DNA of 64,000 nt from Fagopyrum homotropicum (GCA_033239125.1 BSWB01000005.1:21691447-21755446); one strand, 5' to 3'. Positions 23,685-34,997 are shown, counted from the first letter of the stretch. Translations and numbers: made by a program. The notes: generated by a model not told the origin, from the sequence alone.

Positions 23685-25046
23685 AATAACCCCATACTTG
23701 CCACTTGCTTGTCCCTAAGCAAGGTCTTTCAAAAGCTTTAAAACTCAAGTTAGGATGAAATATGTGTACCTTCTCAAGGCAAAACTTCTTTTAGATGAAT
23801 GTGCCTTCTAATCAATAGATCATTCTCAAATCTTGCTTCATTCGCTTATAAGACTTTCATATACATAATCAAAGAGTAGAGAGTAAAGAAAGCTCATGAA
23901 TTAATCAAACTTCCATGCAAACATCATAACCTTCAAACATTATCAAAATCAATCATAAGAAACTTCAATTTAGATCACCAAGTCACATAACATTCTTTTG
24001 ATCTTAAGGACTTTCAAACAAGGTCTAGAATGTGGAAAGGGAAGGAAAACTTTAAGGAATGTGGTGCATGAATCCGGGAAAGTGGATAACTACTCTTTTC
24101 TTCTTCTCTTGCGGTTTCCGCAGCACTTTCAACTTAGAGCTTCACTCTCTTCTTTTCATTTTTCGACTTTACTTTTGGAGTTATGGATAGAGGTGCACAA
24201 AAACCGAAGCCTAGGAGATTGGCGTTTCTCAATTTTTATGAGATGCCTCAAACCCTTAGCGCACATACCATAATCCGCTAGGAATATCGCTCAATCCGAC
24301 TTTGGCAAGACACAAACACCCGGCTATGTGAATGGTGCCGAGTTACTCATCATCATGATTGACTTCCCCAAACCTATAATTTCTTTCTATTCCTTTGAAT
24401 GCAAAGTATTGCTTTCATGGCCCTCCCATATCAAACATGCCTTTTTCATTCAACTCCTCCAAATTCCCGGATAGGTAAAGGAGGTCATTATTTCAATGAG
24501 GGGCCAAATGATCAAAGAAAGAAGAAAGAAAATAGAATTGCCTTAATCATCTCAAAAAGAAGCATAAGAACTTATTATGTGATTTCAACCTTAATTTCTC
24601 AACATGATATAAGTAACATTTATCACATTATGAAACTTGCAAAAGAGGAATAATCAATTCATTCAATTTCTTTTCAATTCACTATTTGTTTAAGCATGCG
24701 ATTGTCATCAAAACTCAATTCACAAGTGGTGATTATCATAGAAATTATCTTTATCCTTAGAAGCACAAAATTTTCAAAATTTTTCAAGTTTTATGGGTTT
24801 TTCAAAAGCTTTTTCATGCAATGCAATAATGAAACGTGTAACAATAGAATGAAACATGCAAGATAGTCTCAATAGAAGCATACAAAAGTGAGTAAGAGTT
24901 ATTACAACTATTAGTCACACCCCACCCCATACTTGGAACAAACATTGTCCCTAATGTTCAAAGAAAAGAAAAAGAAGAAAAGAAAGAAAGAAAAAGAACT
25001 CACAAAATGGTGGTGGAGCGGCTAAAACTGTCGATCATCAAAGTTG
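23685..25046 (-). other. 3' untranslated region of Athila F with polypurine tract
   Basis: This lies between the ORF3 stop and the 3' LTR. The plus-strand CCCCATACTT at 23690-23699 reads AAGTATGGGG in element sense and is the likely polypurine tract. A second purine/pyrimidine-rich stretch is at 24950-25000. About 24060-24320 is homologous to window bases 1-310. The 91- and 84-residue plus frames at 23998-24653 are not supported. Confidence 0.6.
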
Positions 25047-26612
25047 TCACTGCGGTGGAGGTGGAAACGGAGAGAAGCTGGGATCATAGTACCGCCCAAA
25101 CTGTTGGCGGTAAACGTCTCTCATCATGTGGTCCAGATCATCCGCTCGTGCATCCCTAGCGTCCGCACGGATCTCCAAAGCTCCAACGCTGTCGGAAAGG
25201 TCGGTAGCCCACTGTGGCAGCTGCTCGTACCAACCAGGCGGCTGGTTGTACCACGCCGGTGCATCTGAAGGTGCTGGTGCAGGTGGTGGCTGTGCATGCC
25301 AAGGCGGTGGAGCTCCCATCCAATCCGGCTGAGTCGAATACCAAGCAGAAGGGTCAGCCATCCAAGTAGGCCTCTCGCTCACACTAGCGCGGCGAGAGGA
25401 AGAGCCAGATGCTCTAGCAGGACGGGGAGAACGTCTAGGCATGTCGGGAACTACATCCGGCTGGTCCGAGAATGTACCAAAGTCCTGCTCAGCTCCTCCT
25501 CCTTCCTCATAATCATCTCCTCTCATCTCCTCCTCTACAACTGGTGGTGGTGGAACGTAGAGAGGGGCTACCAATCTGTTCGCATGCATGGCAGCGAACA
25601 TCGCCTTCCAGTTATGGCGTCCAGCCATAATGGAATACTCAGGGAGCCACTCAATGCCTCTCCCGGTCCTACTCTCCCACGGCATAGCAGCATATGGTGG
25701 ACCTCTATGGGTGGGGAAGATGAGGCCTCTAGTCATAAGGGCCTGAAGTCCTAGGGGTATAGCAGCAATACGTGTGCAAGCAGAGAAATCTACCCCTAAC
25801 TGTCGAGCAAGGTGGGTGACCATCCCACCGTATCCAATGTTACCAGCCCTCTTATTCTTTAGCTTGCTCATAGTAGCAGCTAAGAGGGTGGCACAATCTG
25901 CCTGTCTACCGTATAGCATACAGTAGAGAAGGAAGAGCTCATCTGTCTTGATCTTCTGAGGTGTTTCCGTCCTAGGGAAGAGACACTCAGAAAGTACCCT
26001 GTGAGCAATCTTCAAGGCTAAGTGATACATCAACTTAGCCTTGGTATCAGCTGGCTGCCAGCGGTCCTCGCTAGCGTAGATCATAACGATCTCTTCCCAG
26101 AAATCCTTGGCGTATACGCCACTGGGGAAATGACCATTGAAGGTCTCGTGGAACCCGAAGAAGGCTCCAAACTCTCTAATCAAAAACTCATAATCTCTTT
26201 CCATCAGCCGGAAAGAGACAGTCCTGTCAACATGGCTATGCTCAAAGGAAAGTACAAACTCCCTCGTAATCTCCTCATATGCATCTTCCCGAATAGCGGA
26301 GAAGATGACTAAGCCGGCTCTATCTAAAAGCCCAGTGATGTCCCCTATGACATGTAGAGGCTCTAACTCCTCCAATAGCAGGTATCTAGGTCCTATGACC
26401 GTCCTCTTATGGATCCTCTCTAAGGCATCGAGATGATTCTCATGAATGGTAGGGATCCTAGGGCGAGGTGGTGATGGTGATGATGGAGGTGAAGGGGATG
26501 AAGGAGGTGGTACTCTAGAAGAGGAAGCATCATTGCCTTTCCTCTTTTTGTTCTTATCCTTATCCTTATTCTTGTCCTTGTTCCTACCAGACACTCTCCT
26601 CACAAAATCCAT
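25047..26612 (-). CDS. ATHILA ORF-1-type protein in the envelope position (521 aa)
   Basis: An intact frame downstream of pol. The N-terminus is very basic, with alternating Lys/Asp and a KKRKGND nuclear-signal-like patch (residues 10-27), then a Pro/Ser-rich stretch. A globular core of about residues 50-350 has EITREFVLSFEHSH, RDYEFLIREFGAFFGF, KIKTDELFLLYCMLYG and GYGGMVTHLARQLGV, which match my recollection of the ATHILA ORF-1 family. The C-terminal third is acidic, then Trp/Tyr/Pro-rich (WYNQPPGWYEQ-type repeats), and ends in a short charged helix. No signal peptide or transmembrane segment is visible, so a classical envelope role is not supported. The start is good: AGATCATGG, with a splice-acceptor-like TTTTGACAG just before it. 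Function is unknown. Confidence 0.87.
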   Translation of the reverse strand: MDFVRRVSGRNKDKNKDKDKNKKRKGNDASSSRVPPPSSPSPPSSPSPPRPRIPTIHENHLDALERIHKRTVIGPRYLLLEELEPLHVIGDITGLLDRAGLVIFSAIREDAYEEITREFVLSFEHSHVDRTVSFRLMERDYEFLIREFGAFFGFHETFNGHFPSGVYAKDFWEEIVMIYASEDRWQPADTKAKLMYHLALKIAHRVLSECLFPRTETPQKIKTDELFLLYCMLYGRQADCATLLAATMSKLKNKRAGNIGYGGMVTHLARQLGVDFSACTRIAAIPLGLQALMTRGLIFPTHRGPPYAAMPWESRTGRGIEWLPEYSIMAGRHNWKAMFAAMHANRLVAPLYVPPPPVVEEEMRGDDYEEGGGAEQDFGTFSDQPDVVPDMPRRSPRPARASGSSSRRASVSERPTWMADPSAWYSTQPDWMGAPPPWHAQPPPAPAPSDAPAWYNQPPGWYEQLPQWATDLSDSVGALEIRADARDARADDLDHMMRDVYRQQFGRYYDPSFSPFPPPPQ

Positions 26613-27304
26613 GATCTGTCAAAAACCACGGTCTGTTCTTAGCTTTCCACGGCCGTGGAACGTATAGTGACCGTGGTTCGTCTCGAAAATTCTCAAAACT
26701 CAGCAACAATTCACCAAACTTCAGCAACAATCAGTCCTAGACTAATTTCTTCCAATTTCAATCAGTTCTCCTACAAATTCTATCAAAAACAAAGCTGAAT
26801 CGACAAAGAGAGAGAAAGAGCCAAAAACCTAGGTTTTCGGATTTTGGAATCCGAATTGTGGCTTCTCCGTTGATTTGCCGCTCGAATTGTTGCTTGGATC
26901 TTGTTGGTGATCGGATTTGCTTCAGTTTAGGTCAAAGAATCGCTAAAAACGATTAACGAACGAAGATTTGGGAGGAAGGGCGTGGAATCGGCGATTTGGG
27001 CGTAATTTTGGGTTGTGGTGTTGTGTTTTGTGAAGAAACGTGGTTTATATAGTGACCGTAAAAATTTTTGAAAATCACGGTCTGTCGGGGGGTTCCACGG
27101 GCGTGGAAATGTACGGAACCGTGGTTTTGGTGATTTTTCTCAGGCTTTTGGAAATTACGGTCATTGTTGCTGTCACGGTCTAAACCACGGCCGTGGAACT
27201 CTCTGTAATGCTCCAAAGTCCAAGTTTCGTCACTTTTCTTCAAACTTTCTCTTCCCCTTTCCTTTTCCACTGTTCCTACATCCAAAAACACGAACATACC
27301 GGAA
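26613..27304 (-). promoter_or_regulatory. Leader and putative internal promoter of ORF3
   Basis: In element sense, TATATAAA (plus-strand 27044-27051) lies about 430 nt upstream of the ORF3 ATG. It is followed by CA-rich DNA and a CT-rich leader (TTTGGCTCTTTCTCTCTC, about 26810-26830). CCACGGCCGTGG dyads flank it at 27185-27196 and 26647-26658, as they do around the LTR TATA box. It could instead be an intron ending at the CAG directly before the ATG. Confidence 0.45.
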
Positions 27305-27309
27305 GGTAT

Positions 27310-28944
27310 TGATGACATGAATTATGTATCATCATATTCATGCATATTGCAGCACATTATCTCTATTTACCTTGCATTTAGAGGAATTTTGCATACCTTT
27401 TATGTCCTATTCAATCAATTGTCGGAAATAGAGGTCTACACGAGATTTTGATGAATTGCAGGTAAATAGAGTTGAATTGGAAGCAAAAATGGAGCAAGAA
27501 GCATCTAAGGATGTTAAGGAAGCTAAAGGAGTCTTAGAAGGATCACAAAGGGCTAAGGAATTGCAAAGGAGAAGCATAGAAGACGAACCAAAGGGAGAGC
27601 ACTTTCTGTTGAAGAAAATCGTGCCAATGTATATATAAATCGGACGATTTTCATACCTTGAAAATCGAATGGTTTTGCACCAAAATCGACTGGGTAGATT
27701 TTCTTCACGATTCGGCCAAATGAAAAGACGACATAAAGCCCAATTAATTTGGGCTAGATGAGGGTTTTGCCAAACGGCCCATCTGCAACAAACTATAGAA
27801 GAGAACCCTACGAACGAAGACGAGAGGTCGGACCAGATAATCTTTACACGTTTTAGAGAAATCAACGATTCTTGGAGAGAGATTGAAGAGCTTTTGCCGG
27901 AAAGTCATTCTTGATCTTTGATTGTGAGATTTCTTTGTTCCATTGTCTTGTTTGTGGTTTGTGAACACGAAATTGAGTTGTTAAGAGATACATTGAACAG
28001 ATTTGACGATTGTTTTACAGATTTGAAAGTTATAGAATTTTTCGTTCAAGATTTGGTTTCTTTGCGATATCTTCTTCAATAATTAATTTGATTCGATTTT
28101 GAAAATGGTTGGCTAAAAACCTTGTGATTCTGGGGAGAATAGTTGATGATTAAGGCTTAGATGATGATAGACTGAACTCATTCAAACATTAAGACCCTGA
28201 GAATTTAGATTTTAGTTTTGCGACAAACAGGAAAATCGGGCTGTTCTTGAGGAAAATCGGCCGATTTTTCTTATGAACAGGGCGATTTATTCTTCTGACG
28301 AACTTTAATTGAATCAATCTTTAACCAAAACTAATCCTTGCCTAAATCCCAACCTTGATTAACCTTCTTACCCTCTAATTGAATGTATGAATGCACTTCA
28401 AACCTGTTTCTATATTTATTAGATTAAGATTGCAAGATTTGGGTAATAAAGAGATTCAACATCCTTTATTAAGATTTTAAGTGTGCTTTCTATTCATACT
28501 TTGGAGAGTCATATCCTGGAGTTTTAGATAGTTAGTTTGAACATAATTCTTGTCTTTAGATCTTTCTATATTGCAGCCTCAACAACCCTTATAGAGAGAA
28601 CCTATAGATTAGTTATATAGGTTTCGGAACTTCATCTTACGAATCCTACCTTTGAACATTTAATCTTGGCAATATAAATTCTGTCCTATACCTATAGAAG
28701 TGTCTTGAATCGAAAGCCTAAATCGGATACTTGAATCCTTGGAATCATTTCACTCTTATTTGATCACAAAAGCTTTTCGCACTTTTTGCTAGATAATTGA
28801 AATCGAAATTTTTCTCACCAAATCCCTGAGTTCGACTCTGGAATTCTTTCCTTACTACAGCCGATCCGTACACTGCGGGTTCGCTTTGCTTTTGAGTTCT
28901 AGATATAAATTTAAGACTTTGACGCAGACCCTTTTGAGCGAACA
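27310..28944 (+). repeat. Solo LTR of an Athila-like family (G) inside element F
   Basis: From TGATGACATGAATTATG to TTTTGAGCGAACA (1635 bp), with a perfect 5-bp TSD GGTAT (27305-27309 and 28945-28949). Its ends resemble the reverse complement of A's LTR (TGATAGCATGAATTAT; GGAGCGAACA). TACACTGCGGGTTCGC at about 28868 is the motif shared by Athila LTRs. TATATAAAT lies at about 27632-27640. Dyads AAATCGGACGATTT (27637-27650) and AAAATCGGCCGATTTT (28253-28268) recur. Frames here (27407-27968, 28745-28963) are not supported. Confidence 0.9.
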
Positions 28945-29023
28945 GGTATCGTAGGCAAAACAAAGCAAAAACGTCTAAACTAAGTTAAACTATAAATCAA
29001 AAACAAAAACGACAATGTAATAC

Positions 29024-29041
29024 CTTGGGTTGCCTCCCAAG
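29024..29041 (-). other. Hairpin just downstream of Athila pol
   Basis: CTTGGGTTGCCTCCCAAG has a perfect 6-bp stem and a 6-base loop, about 40 bp beyond the pol stop, followed by AAGCGCTT. I recall this GGTTGCCTCCCAAGAAGCGC phrase as widespread in plant Athila elements. It may be an RNA structure or 3' processing signal. Confidence 0.4.
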
Positions 29042-29082
29042 AAGCGCTTTGTTTAAGGTCCGTAGCTAGACCAGATTCGCAC

Positions 29083-32000
29083 TTATTCGAGTGCGGTGGG
29101 CGCGAACTCTTCAGCTTGGAGTTTCGGAGTATACTTCTTGAGTCGTTGACCGTTCACCTTAAAGCTTCCGCCCGTTTCACCCCATACTTCAACTGCACCA
29201 TGGGGGAAAATACGTTTGATTAGAAAAGGTCCGGTCCAACGAGATTTAAGCTTACCTGGAAAGAGACGAAGCCTTGAATTGAAGAGGAGGACTTGATCTC
29301 CTTCTTTGAAGTCCTTTGGAATGATATGCTTATCATGCCAACACTTTGCTCTTTCCTTGTAGATCTCGGCGTTTTCGTAAGCGTTCAAGCGGAGTTCTTC
29401 AAGCTCATAGAGGTCCAAGAGACGCTTCTCTCCCACTTCCTTCATGCTGAAGTTCAACCACTTGATTGCCCAAAACGCCTTGTGCTCCAACTCTACCGGT
29501 AAGTGACAAGACTTCCCATATACAAGGTTGTATGGTGTGGTTCCGATGGGAGTCTTATACGCAGTCCGGTACGCCCACAATGCGTCATCTAGCTTTAAAG
29601 ACCAATCCTTCCTAGTCCTTGAAACCGTCTTCTCTAGGATTCCTTTGATCTGCCGATTTGAGATCTCAACTTGTCCACTAGTTTGTGGATGATAAGGGGT
29701 GGCGATCTTGTGAGTCACCCCATACTTAGCTAAGAGAGCTTCAAAGCGCCGGGCAATGAAGTGAGAGCCTCCATCACTAATGATGGTCCGTGGTGTCCCA
29801 AATCGTGGGAGGATGGTCTTGTTAAAGAACTTAACCACTACCATGGCATCATTGGTGGGAGAGGCAATCGCTTCCACCCATCTTGAAACATAATCAACCG
29901 CTAAAAGTATGTATTGGTTACCACAAGATGATGGGAATGGTCCCATGAAGTCTACTCCCCAAACGTCAAAGATCTCCACCTCTTGGATGTTGTTGAGGGG
30001 CATCTCATTCCTCCTAGAGATATTTCCTGTTCTTTGACAAGCATCGCATCAAGAAACAAAGGTTTGCACATCTTTGAATAGAGTAGGCTAAAAGAATCCA
30101 GATTGCAATACCTTAGCGCTAGTTTTGTTCGAACTAGCGTGTCCTCCACAAGGTAGTGAATGACAATGGCGGATAACACTTTGCATCTCATCTTCCGGCA
30201 CACATCGCCGAATAATGCCATCCGGACCTCTCTTAAAGAGGAGAGGTTCATTCCAAAAGTACTCCCGAACATCCTTAAAGAACTTCTTTCTTTGCGCGTA
30301 AGATAATCCGGGCGGTATTTCCTGACAAACCAAATAGTTAACAAAATTAGCAAACCATGGTTCGTTACCTTTGGAGATCACATCGATGCACTCCTCTATA
30401 ATGTGTAAATGTTCGTCTGGGAAGGATTCATCTATAGGTAGGTGGTCGTCCTCTAGATGTGTTAGGCGACTCAAATGATCCGCAACAGAATTTTCCGAAC
30501 CCTTCTTGTCGCGGATCTCTAGATCGAATTCTTGTAGGAGAAGAATCCATCTAATTAGCCTTGGCTTCGCATCCTTCTTTACAAGGAGATACCGGATCGC
30601 AGCATGATCCGTGTACACAATCACCTTTGCACCTACAAGATAAGAGCGAAATTTGTCAATCGCATAAACAATGGCTAAAAACTCTTTTTCCGTAGTGGCG
30701 TAGTTGAGTTGCGCTGCATCTAGCATCTTGCTAGCGTAGTTGATAGCGTGGGTTCGCCCTTCCTTTCTTTGTCCAAGAACAGCTCCTATAGCTACGTCAC
30801 TTGCGTCACACATAACCTCAAAGGGGAGATTCCAATCCGGAGGTTGGATAATAGGGGTTGAAATTAGAGCTTCCCGAATCATGTTAAACGCATCTAAGCA
30901 TTCCTGCGAAAACTCAAAAACTGCATCCTTCATCAATAGATTAGTTAGCGGCTCTGATATTTTAGAGAAATCCTTTATGAAACGCCTATAGAATCCAGCA
31001 TGTCCTAGAAAACTTCTTATCCCTTTCACCGAAGTTGGGGGAGGAAGCTTTTCTATAGTCTCTATTTTAGCTCTATCCACCTCAATCCCTCTACTAGAGA
31101 TTAAGTGTCCTAATACAATGCCTTCCTTCACCATAAATTGACACTTCTCCAATTAAGAACTAGGTTAGTGTCTTCACACCTTTGTAACACAAGAGCAAGG
31201 TTAGAAAGACAATTGTCAAAAGAGGAACCATAAACGGAGAAGTCATCCATAAAAACCTCCATGATTTCCTCTATATATTCGGAGAAGATGGCCATCATGC
31301 ACCTTTGAAAGGTGGCTGGGGCGTTGCATAGCCCGAACGGCATCCTCCTATAGGCAAACGTACCCCACGGGCACGTGAACGTGGTCTTCTCTTGATCATC
31401 CGGGTGTATCGGAATCTGAAAGAATCCACTATAACCGTCAAGATAGAAAAAGTGCGAATGTTGTGCTAACCTTTCAAGCATTTGATCGATGAAGGGTAGT
31501 GGGAAGTGATCCTTCCTCGTCGCGTTGTTTAGCTTGCGGTAGTCTATGCACATCCGCCATCCTGTTACGGTTCGGGTAGGAATGAGTTCGTTATTCTTGT
31601 TGGTGATGACCGTCATTCCTCCCTTCTTCGGAACCACTTGTACGGGACTCACCCACTTGCTATCGGGGATAGGGTAGATGATACCTACATCAAGCAATTT
31701 AAGAATTTCCTTCTTGACAACCTCCTTCATGGTCGGATTCAACCGCCTTTGAGGTTGTTGCGAAGTCCTAAAGTCCTCTTCCATTAATATCTTATGCATG
31801 CATAGGGAAGGTTTGATTCCAACTAAGTCCTCTATAGTATATCCTAAAGCTTTCCTATGTTTCTTAAGGACAACCATGAGCTTACTATGTTCATCTATGC
31901 TTAAATCGGAACTAACAATTACTGGAAAGGTAGAATTAGGTCCAAGAAATGCGTACCTTAGATGAGTAGGAAGTGGCTTCAATTCCATGACTATCGGAGT

Positions 32001-32372
32001 TTCCAATGGTTCTTGAGGAGCGTCCGATGCTTCCTTAGAAGTGTCTAAGGGTGTAGAAGGTGTGGGAGAAGAATCAAGAGAAGTTGAGGAAGAGACACAA
32101 TTACCTTCGGAATCACCCAAAATTACGGCCTCTCTGACTTCTCCACGGCCGTGATTTTGGGCGTGGAAAGTAAATACGGTTGTTTTGTTCCCTCCACGAT
32201 CGTGTAACCCTCTGGAGTGCTCCACGCTTTTGTTGGTGAAATCCACGGCCGTCGAATATAGTGTATGACCGTGGATCCGTACGTTCTCTGCCTCGTCGTG
32301 GAGTTTCTCAAACTCTTCTTCACAAGCTTCTTCTTGTGCTTCTAAGGCTTCAATTGCCTCATTGCACTCCTC
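29083..32372 (-). pseudogene. pol: Athila F pol: RT, RNase H, integrase
   Basis: From the right: linker and RT N-terminus (frame 31128-32246) with SKWVSPVQVVPKKGG, RMCIDYRKLNNATRKDHF and the catalytic FMDDFSVYG; a one-base frameshift near 31145 (after TNLVLNW); then RT thumb, RNase H (CDASDVAIGAVLG, YTDHAAIRYLL) and the integrase zinc region (HCHSLPCGGHAS and CDACQRTG) in frame 30088-31152. Two in-frame stops follow: TAG at 30088-30090 and TGA at 30049-30051, standing where Trp and Arg are usual. The integrase core is at 29083-30003, with DFMGPFP, ISDGGSHF and the Glu in SGQVEISNRQ. In-frame sequence is open from 32372, so gag and pol are separated only by the stop at 32373-32375. The first ~60 codons contain CACGGCCGTGG-type dyads. 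Confidence 0.9.
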
Positions 32373-34997
32373 TTATTCCCCTATATTCATTAGACTCATA
32401 GTAATAACCTTTTGCAAAGGATCTTTGAAGAGAATAGCACTTACCTCCTCTCTAGACAACCCTTCTTCATCTTGGATATTGAATATATCCTCATCAAAGA
32501 TTGGTTCCTTCACTAGAGTGGATAGAACGAACTCTACCTTCTCTTCTCCTATGTCAAAGGCGAGTCTAGCATTCTTGCAATCGACTATGCAGCCGAATGT
32601 TGCAAGAAACGGTCTTCCGAGAATGATCGGGACCGGACTATCTGCAGGAATGTCTAGCACAACAAAATCTATAGGAACATAGAATTTACCTAGCTTGACC
32701 GGGACGTCTTCAACAATACCGACGGGACGAGTTATGGAACGGTCCGCCATGTACAACGTCATCTTCACCGATTTAGGGTCGCCTAAACCGATCTTCCTAC
32801 ATAATGCAAGTGGAATGATGCTCACACTTGCTCCCAAGTCACATAATGCATCATATGTGACATCTCCCACTCCTATGGGAATACAAAATGACCCCGGATC
32901 CTTTAACTTTGGGGGCATCTTCTCTTTCATGGTCTTGATGAGATCCAAAGAATTTGAACTCATCTTAACCTCTCCAAAATCCTCTAGCTTTCTCTTGTTA
33001 GAGAGGATTTCCTTTAAGAACTTGCCATAAGCCGGCATACCTACAATAGCATCAATGAAAGGTATATTAATATGCAGTTTGCTCATGAGTTCTATAAACT
33101 TACCGAATTGCTTGTCTAGACGCGCTCTTGCTCTAGATTGCGGGAACGGTAGGGGAGGTTTGTAAGCTAGAGGAGGAACGTAGACATCTTCCTTCTCCTT
33201 CCCCTTTTCTTTCTCTTTCTCAACGGGGACTTCTACAAATTTAGGTTGCGGATCGGTGGTTGTGACTCCGCTCCTAGTTGTGATTGCCATCACCCTTCCT
33301 TTGGGGTTGTCCTCCGTCTTTCTTGGAAGTTTCCCTTGATTCCTAGGAACTTCCTCCTCATGGCTGAACATTTGGTTTTCTAAAACCTTTTGGGCTTTAT
33401 CAACCTTAGTAATGTGATCATCAACCTTGATGATGCGAGTCTCCAATCCTTGAAGCTTCCCCAAAATCGTTTCCAACATGGGATCGGGCTTCTCCTTCCC
33501 CGAAATGCTTCCACCGTTAGATGTTTGCCCCTGGCTTTTCAAAGGAGTGGAAGAAGAGGAAGGTGGAGTTAGTGAATTTCCTGAATTGGAAGGATAAGAA
33601 TTACCGAAATTTTGTTGATTGGAGCGCCAATTGTTGTTGTTTGAACCCCTATTGTTGTTCCAATTGTTGTTCCGGTTGTTGTTGTTGTTGTTGTTCCAAT
33701 TATTCCGGTTGTTGTTCCGGTTGTTGCGATTGGTATTCTCTTTACCGTTGTGGTTATTGTTGTTGCCTAAATAACCCACATCTTGCTCCTTGTGCTTCGG
33801 AAAGTTGGTTTTGATGGCTTCCTTCAACTCTTTAATCTCCGTGTTGAGAGAAAAGATTTGAGTTTGAGCTGCTTGTGATAGCTTTGCTTCTTGATCTACT
33901 TGATTCGCCTCCGCTTTCCGATGAGAATACTTCTCTATAACTCGCACTTGCTTCTCAATGAAGTCCCAAGCGTCATCTTCCCTCATGTCCATGAATGTAC
34001 CATATGAAAGGGATTGGAGCTTGAATTTTGTTTCCACATCCAGCCCCTTATAGTATATCTCCAATAGTGCAAGCTTGGATATGCCATGATGAGGGCAATC
34101 CAATAGCAAATCCTGAAATCTTTCCCAAGATTGAAACAAACTTTCGTTAGATCTCATAGAAAATGCGTTAATCTTATCTCTTAACTCCGCCGTTTTGGAT
34201 GGCGGAAAGAACTTAGTGAGGAACTCCGCAGAAAGATCCTCCCATGTTTCAAGCTTTCCACTTAGAAGAGCTTGATACCAAGATAATGCTTTTCCCTTCA
34301 AGGAAAAGAAGAAAGGCTTGAGTTTGTAGTTGTTGGTAGTTGCATTTTTAGGCTTCATTGTCTCCATCATAATGTCAAAGTTTTGTAGATGTTGATGTGG
34401 AGATTCAGCGCTTGTTCCACCAAATTGGTTTTGGCGAACAATGGTAATAACTTGAGGGTTGAAGCTAAACCCTTGTACATCGTCAGCATCAAAGTTCACA
34501 CCTAAACGACGTGGTTGCTGCGTTGGATCCATCCTTTGGCCAAGAGTTCTTGGCTCCTCATCCAAACGTTCGATCCTCGCGTTCCTAGGTGGAACACGGC
34601 GATTTGCAGCTGGCCGTAGATAGAATGGATTCACATTGATCGTTGGATCAATTTCCTCTAGTGGTGGCATGGAGGAGTCGCTATCCTCATTGGATGAGTT
34701 GGCTCTAACCGATCTTCCCGGTCTCCTCCTTTTCTTTTTCTCCTTGAGGTTATTTATTTTCAGCCTCATTTGGAACATCATGTCCGTTAGATCATCAACC
34801 TTCATTTGATGACGATCCGTTTCTTCCCTACGAGTCTTCTCACTCCATTGGAGTTCAGCTTCTTTTTCCGCTAACTCCGATTGGAGATCACGCTCTCTTT
34901 CTTCAGCCATTTGTCTTTCCTTACGCTTTCTCCTCAAATTCCTCTCAAGCTCTTGATCAAGAGGTAAGAGGTCTTCATTATTCCTAGACCTGCGCAT
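32373..34997 (-). CDS. gag: Athila F Gag-protease polyprotein (874 aa)
   Basis: An intact frame starting 79 bp from the primer site. Residues 1-100 are a highly charged coiled coil (LRRKRKERQMAEERERDL); about 150-380 is the capsid-like core (SPHQHLQNFDIMMETM, LSWYQALLSGKLETW, FLTKFFPPSKTAELRD, ALLEIYYKGLD); about 410-465 is an Asn/Trp/Arg low-complexity tract, encoded by GTTGTT-type repeats at 33610-33770, where a zinc knuckle would be expected. No CCHC is seen. The protease at about residues 715-830 has ALCDLGASVSIIPL (catalytic Asp) and IILGRPFLATF. The frame ends at TAA 32373-32375, and pol continues in the same frame beyond it. Confidence 0.92.
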   Translation of the reverse strand: MRRSRNNEDLLPLDQELERNLRRKRKERQMAEERERDLQSELAEKEAELQWSEKTRREETDRHQMKVDDLTDMMFQMRLKINNLKEKKKRRRPGRSVRANSSNEDSDSSMPPLEEIDPTINVNPFYLRPAANRRVPPRNARIERLDEEPRTLGQRMDPTQQPRRLGVNFDADDVQGFSFNPQVITIVRQNQFGGTSAESPHQHLQNFDIMMETMKPKNATTNNYKLKPFFFSLKGKALSWYQALLSGKLETWEDLSAEFLTKFFPPSKTAELRDKINAFSMRSNESLFQSWERFQDLLLDCPHHGISKLALLEIYYKGLDVETKFKLQSLSYGTFMDMREDDAWDFIEKQVRVIEKYSHRKAEANQVDQEAKLSQAAQTQIFSLNTEIKELKEAIKTNFPKHKEQDVGYLGNNNNHNGKENTNRNNRNNNRNNWNNNNNNNRNNNWNNNRGSNNNNWRSNQQNFGNSYPSNSGNSLTPPSSSSTPLKSQGQTSNGGSISGKEKPDPMLETILGKLQGLETRIIKVDDHITKVDKAQKVLENQMFSHEEEVPRNQGKLPRKTEDNPKGRVMAITTRSGVTTTDPQPKFVEVPVEKEKEKGKEKEDVYVPPLAYKPPLPFPQSRARARLDKQFGKFIELMSKLHINIPFIDAIVGMPAYGKFLKEILSNKRKLEDFGEVKMSSNSLDLIKTMKEKMPPKLKDPGSFCIPIGVGDVTYDALCDLGASVSIIPLALCRKIGLGDPKSVKMTLYMADRSITRPVGIVEDVPVKLGKFYVPIDFVVLDIPADSPVPIILGRPFLATFGCIVDCKNARLAFDIGEEKVEFVLSTLVKEPIFDEDIFNIQDEEGLSREEVSAILFKDPLQKVITMSLMNIGE

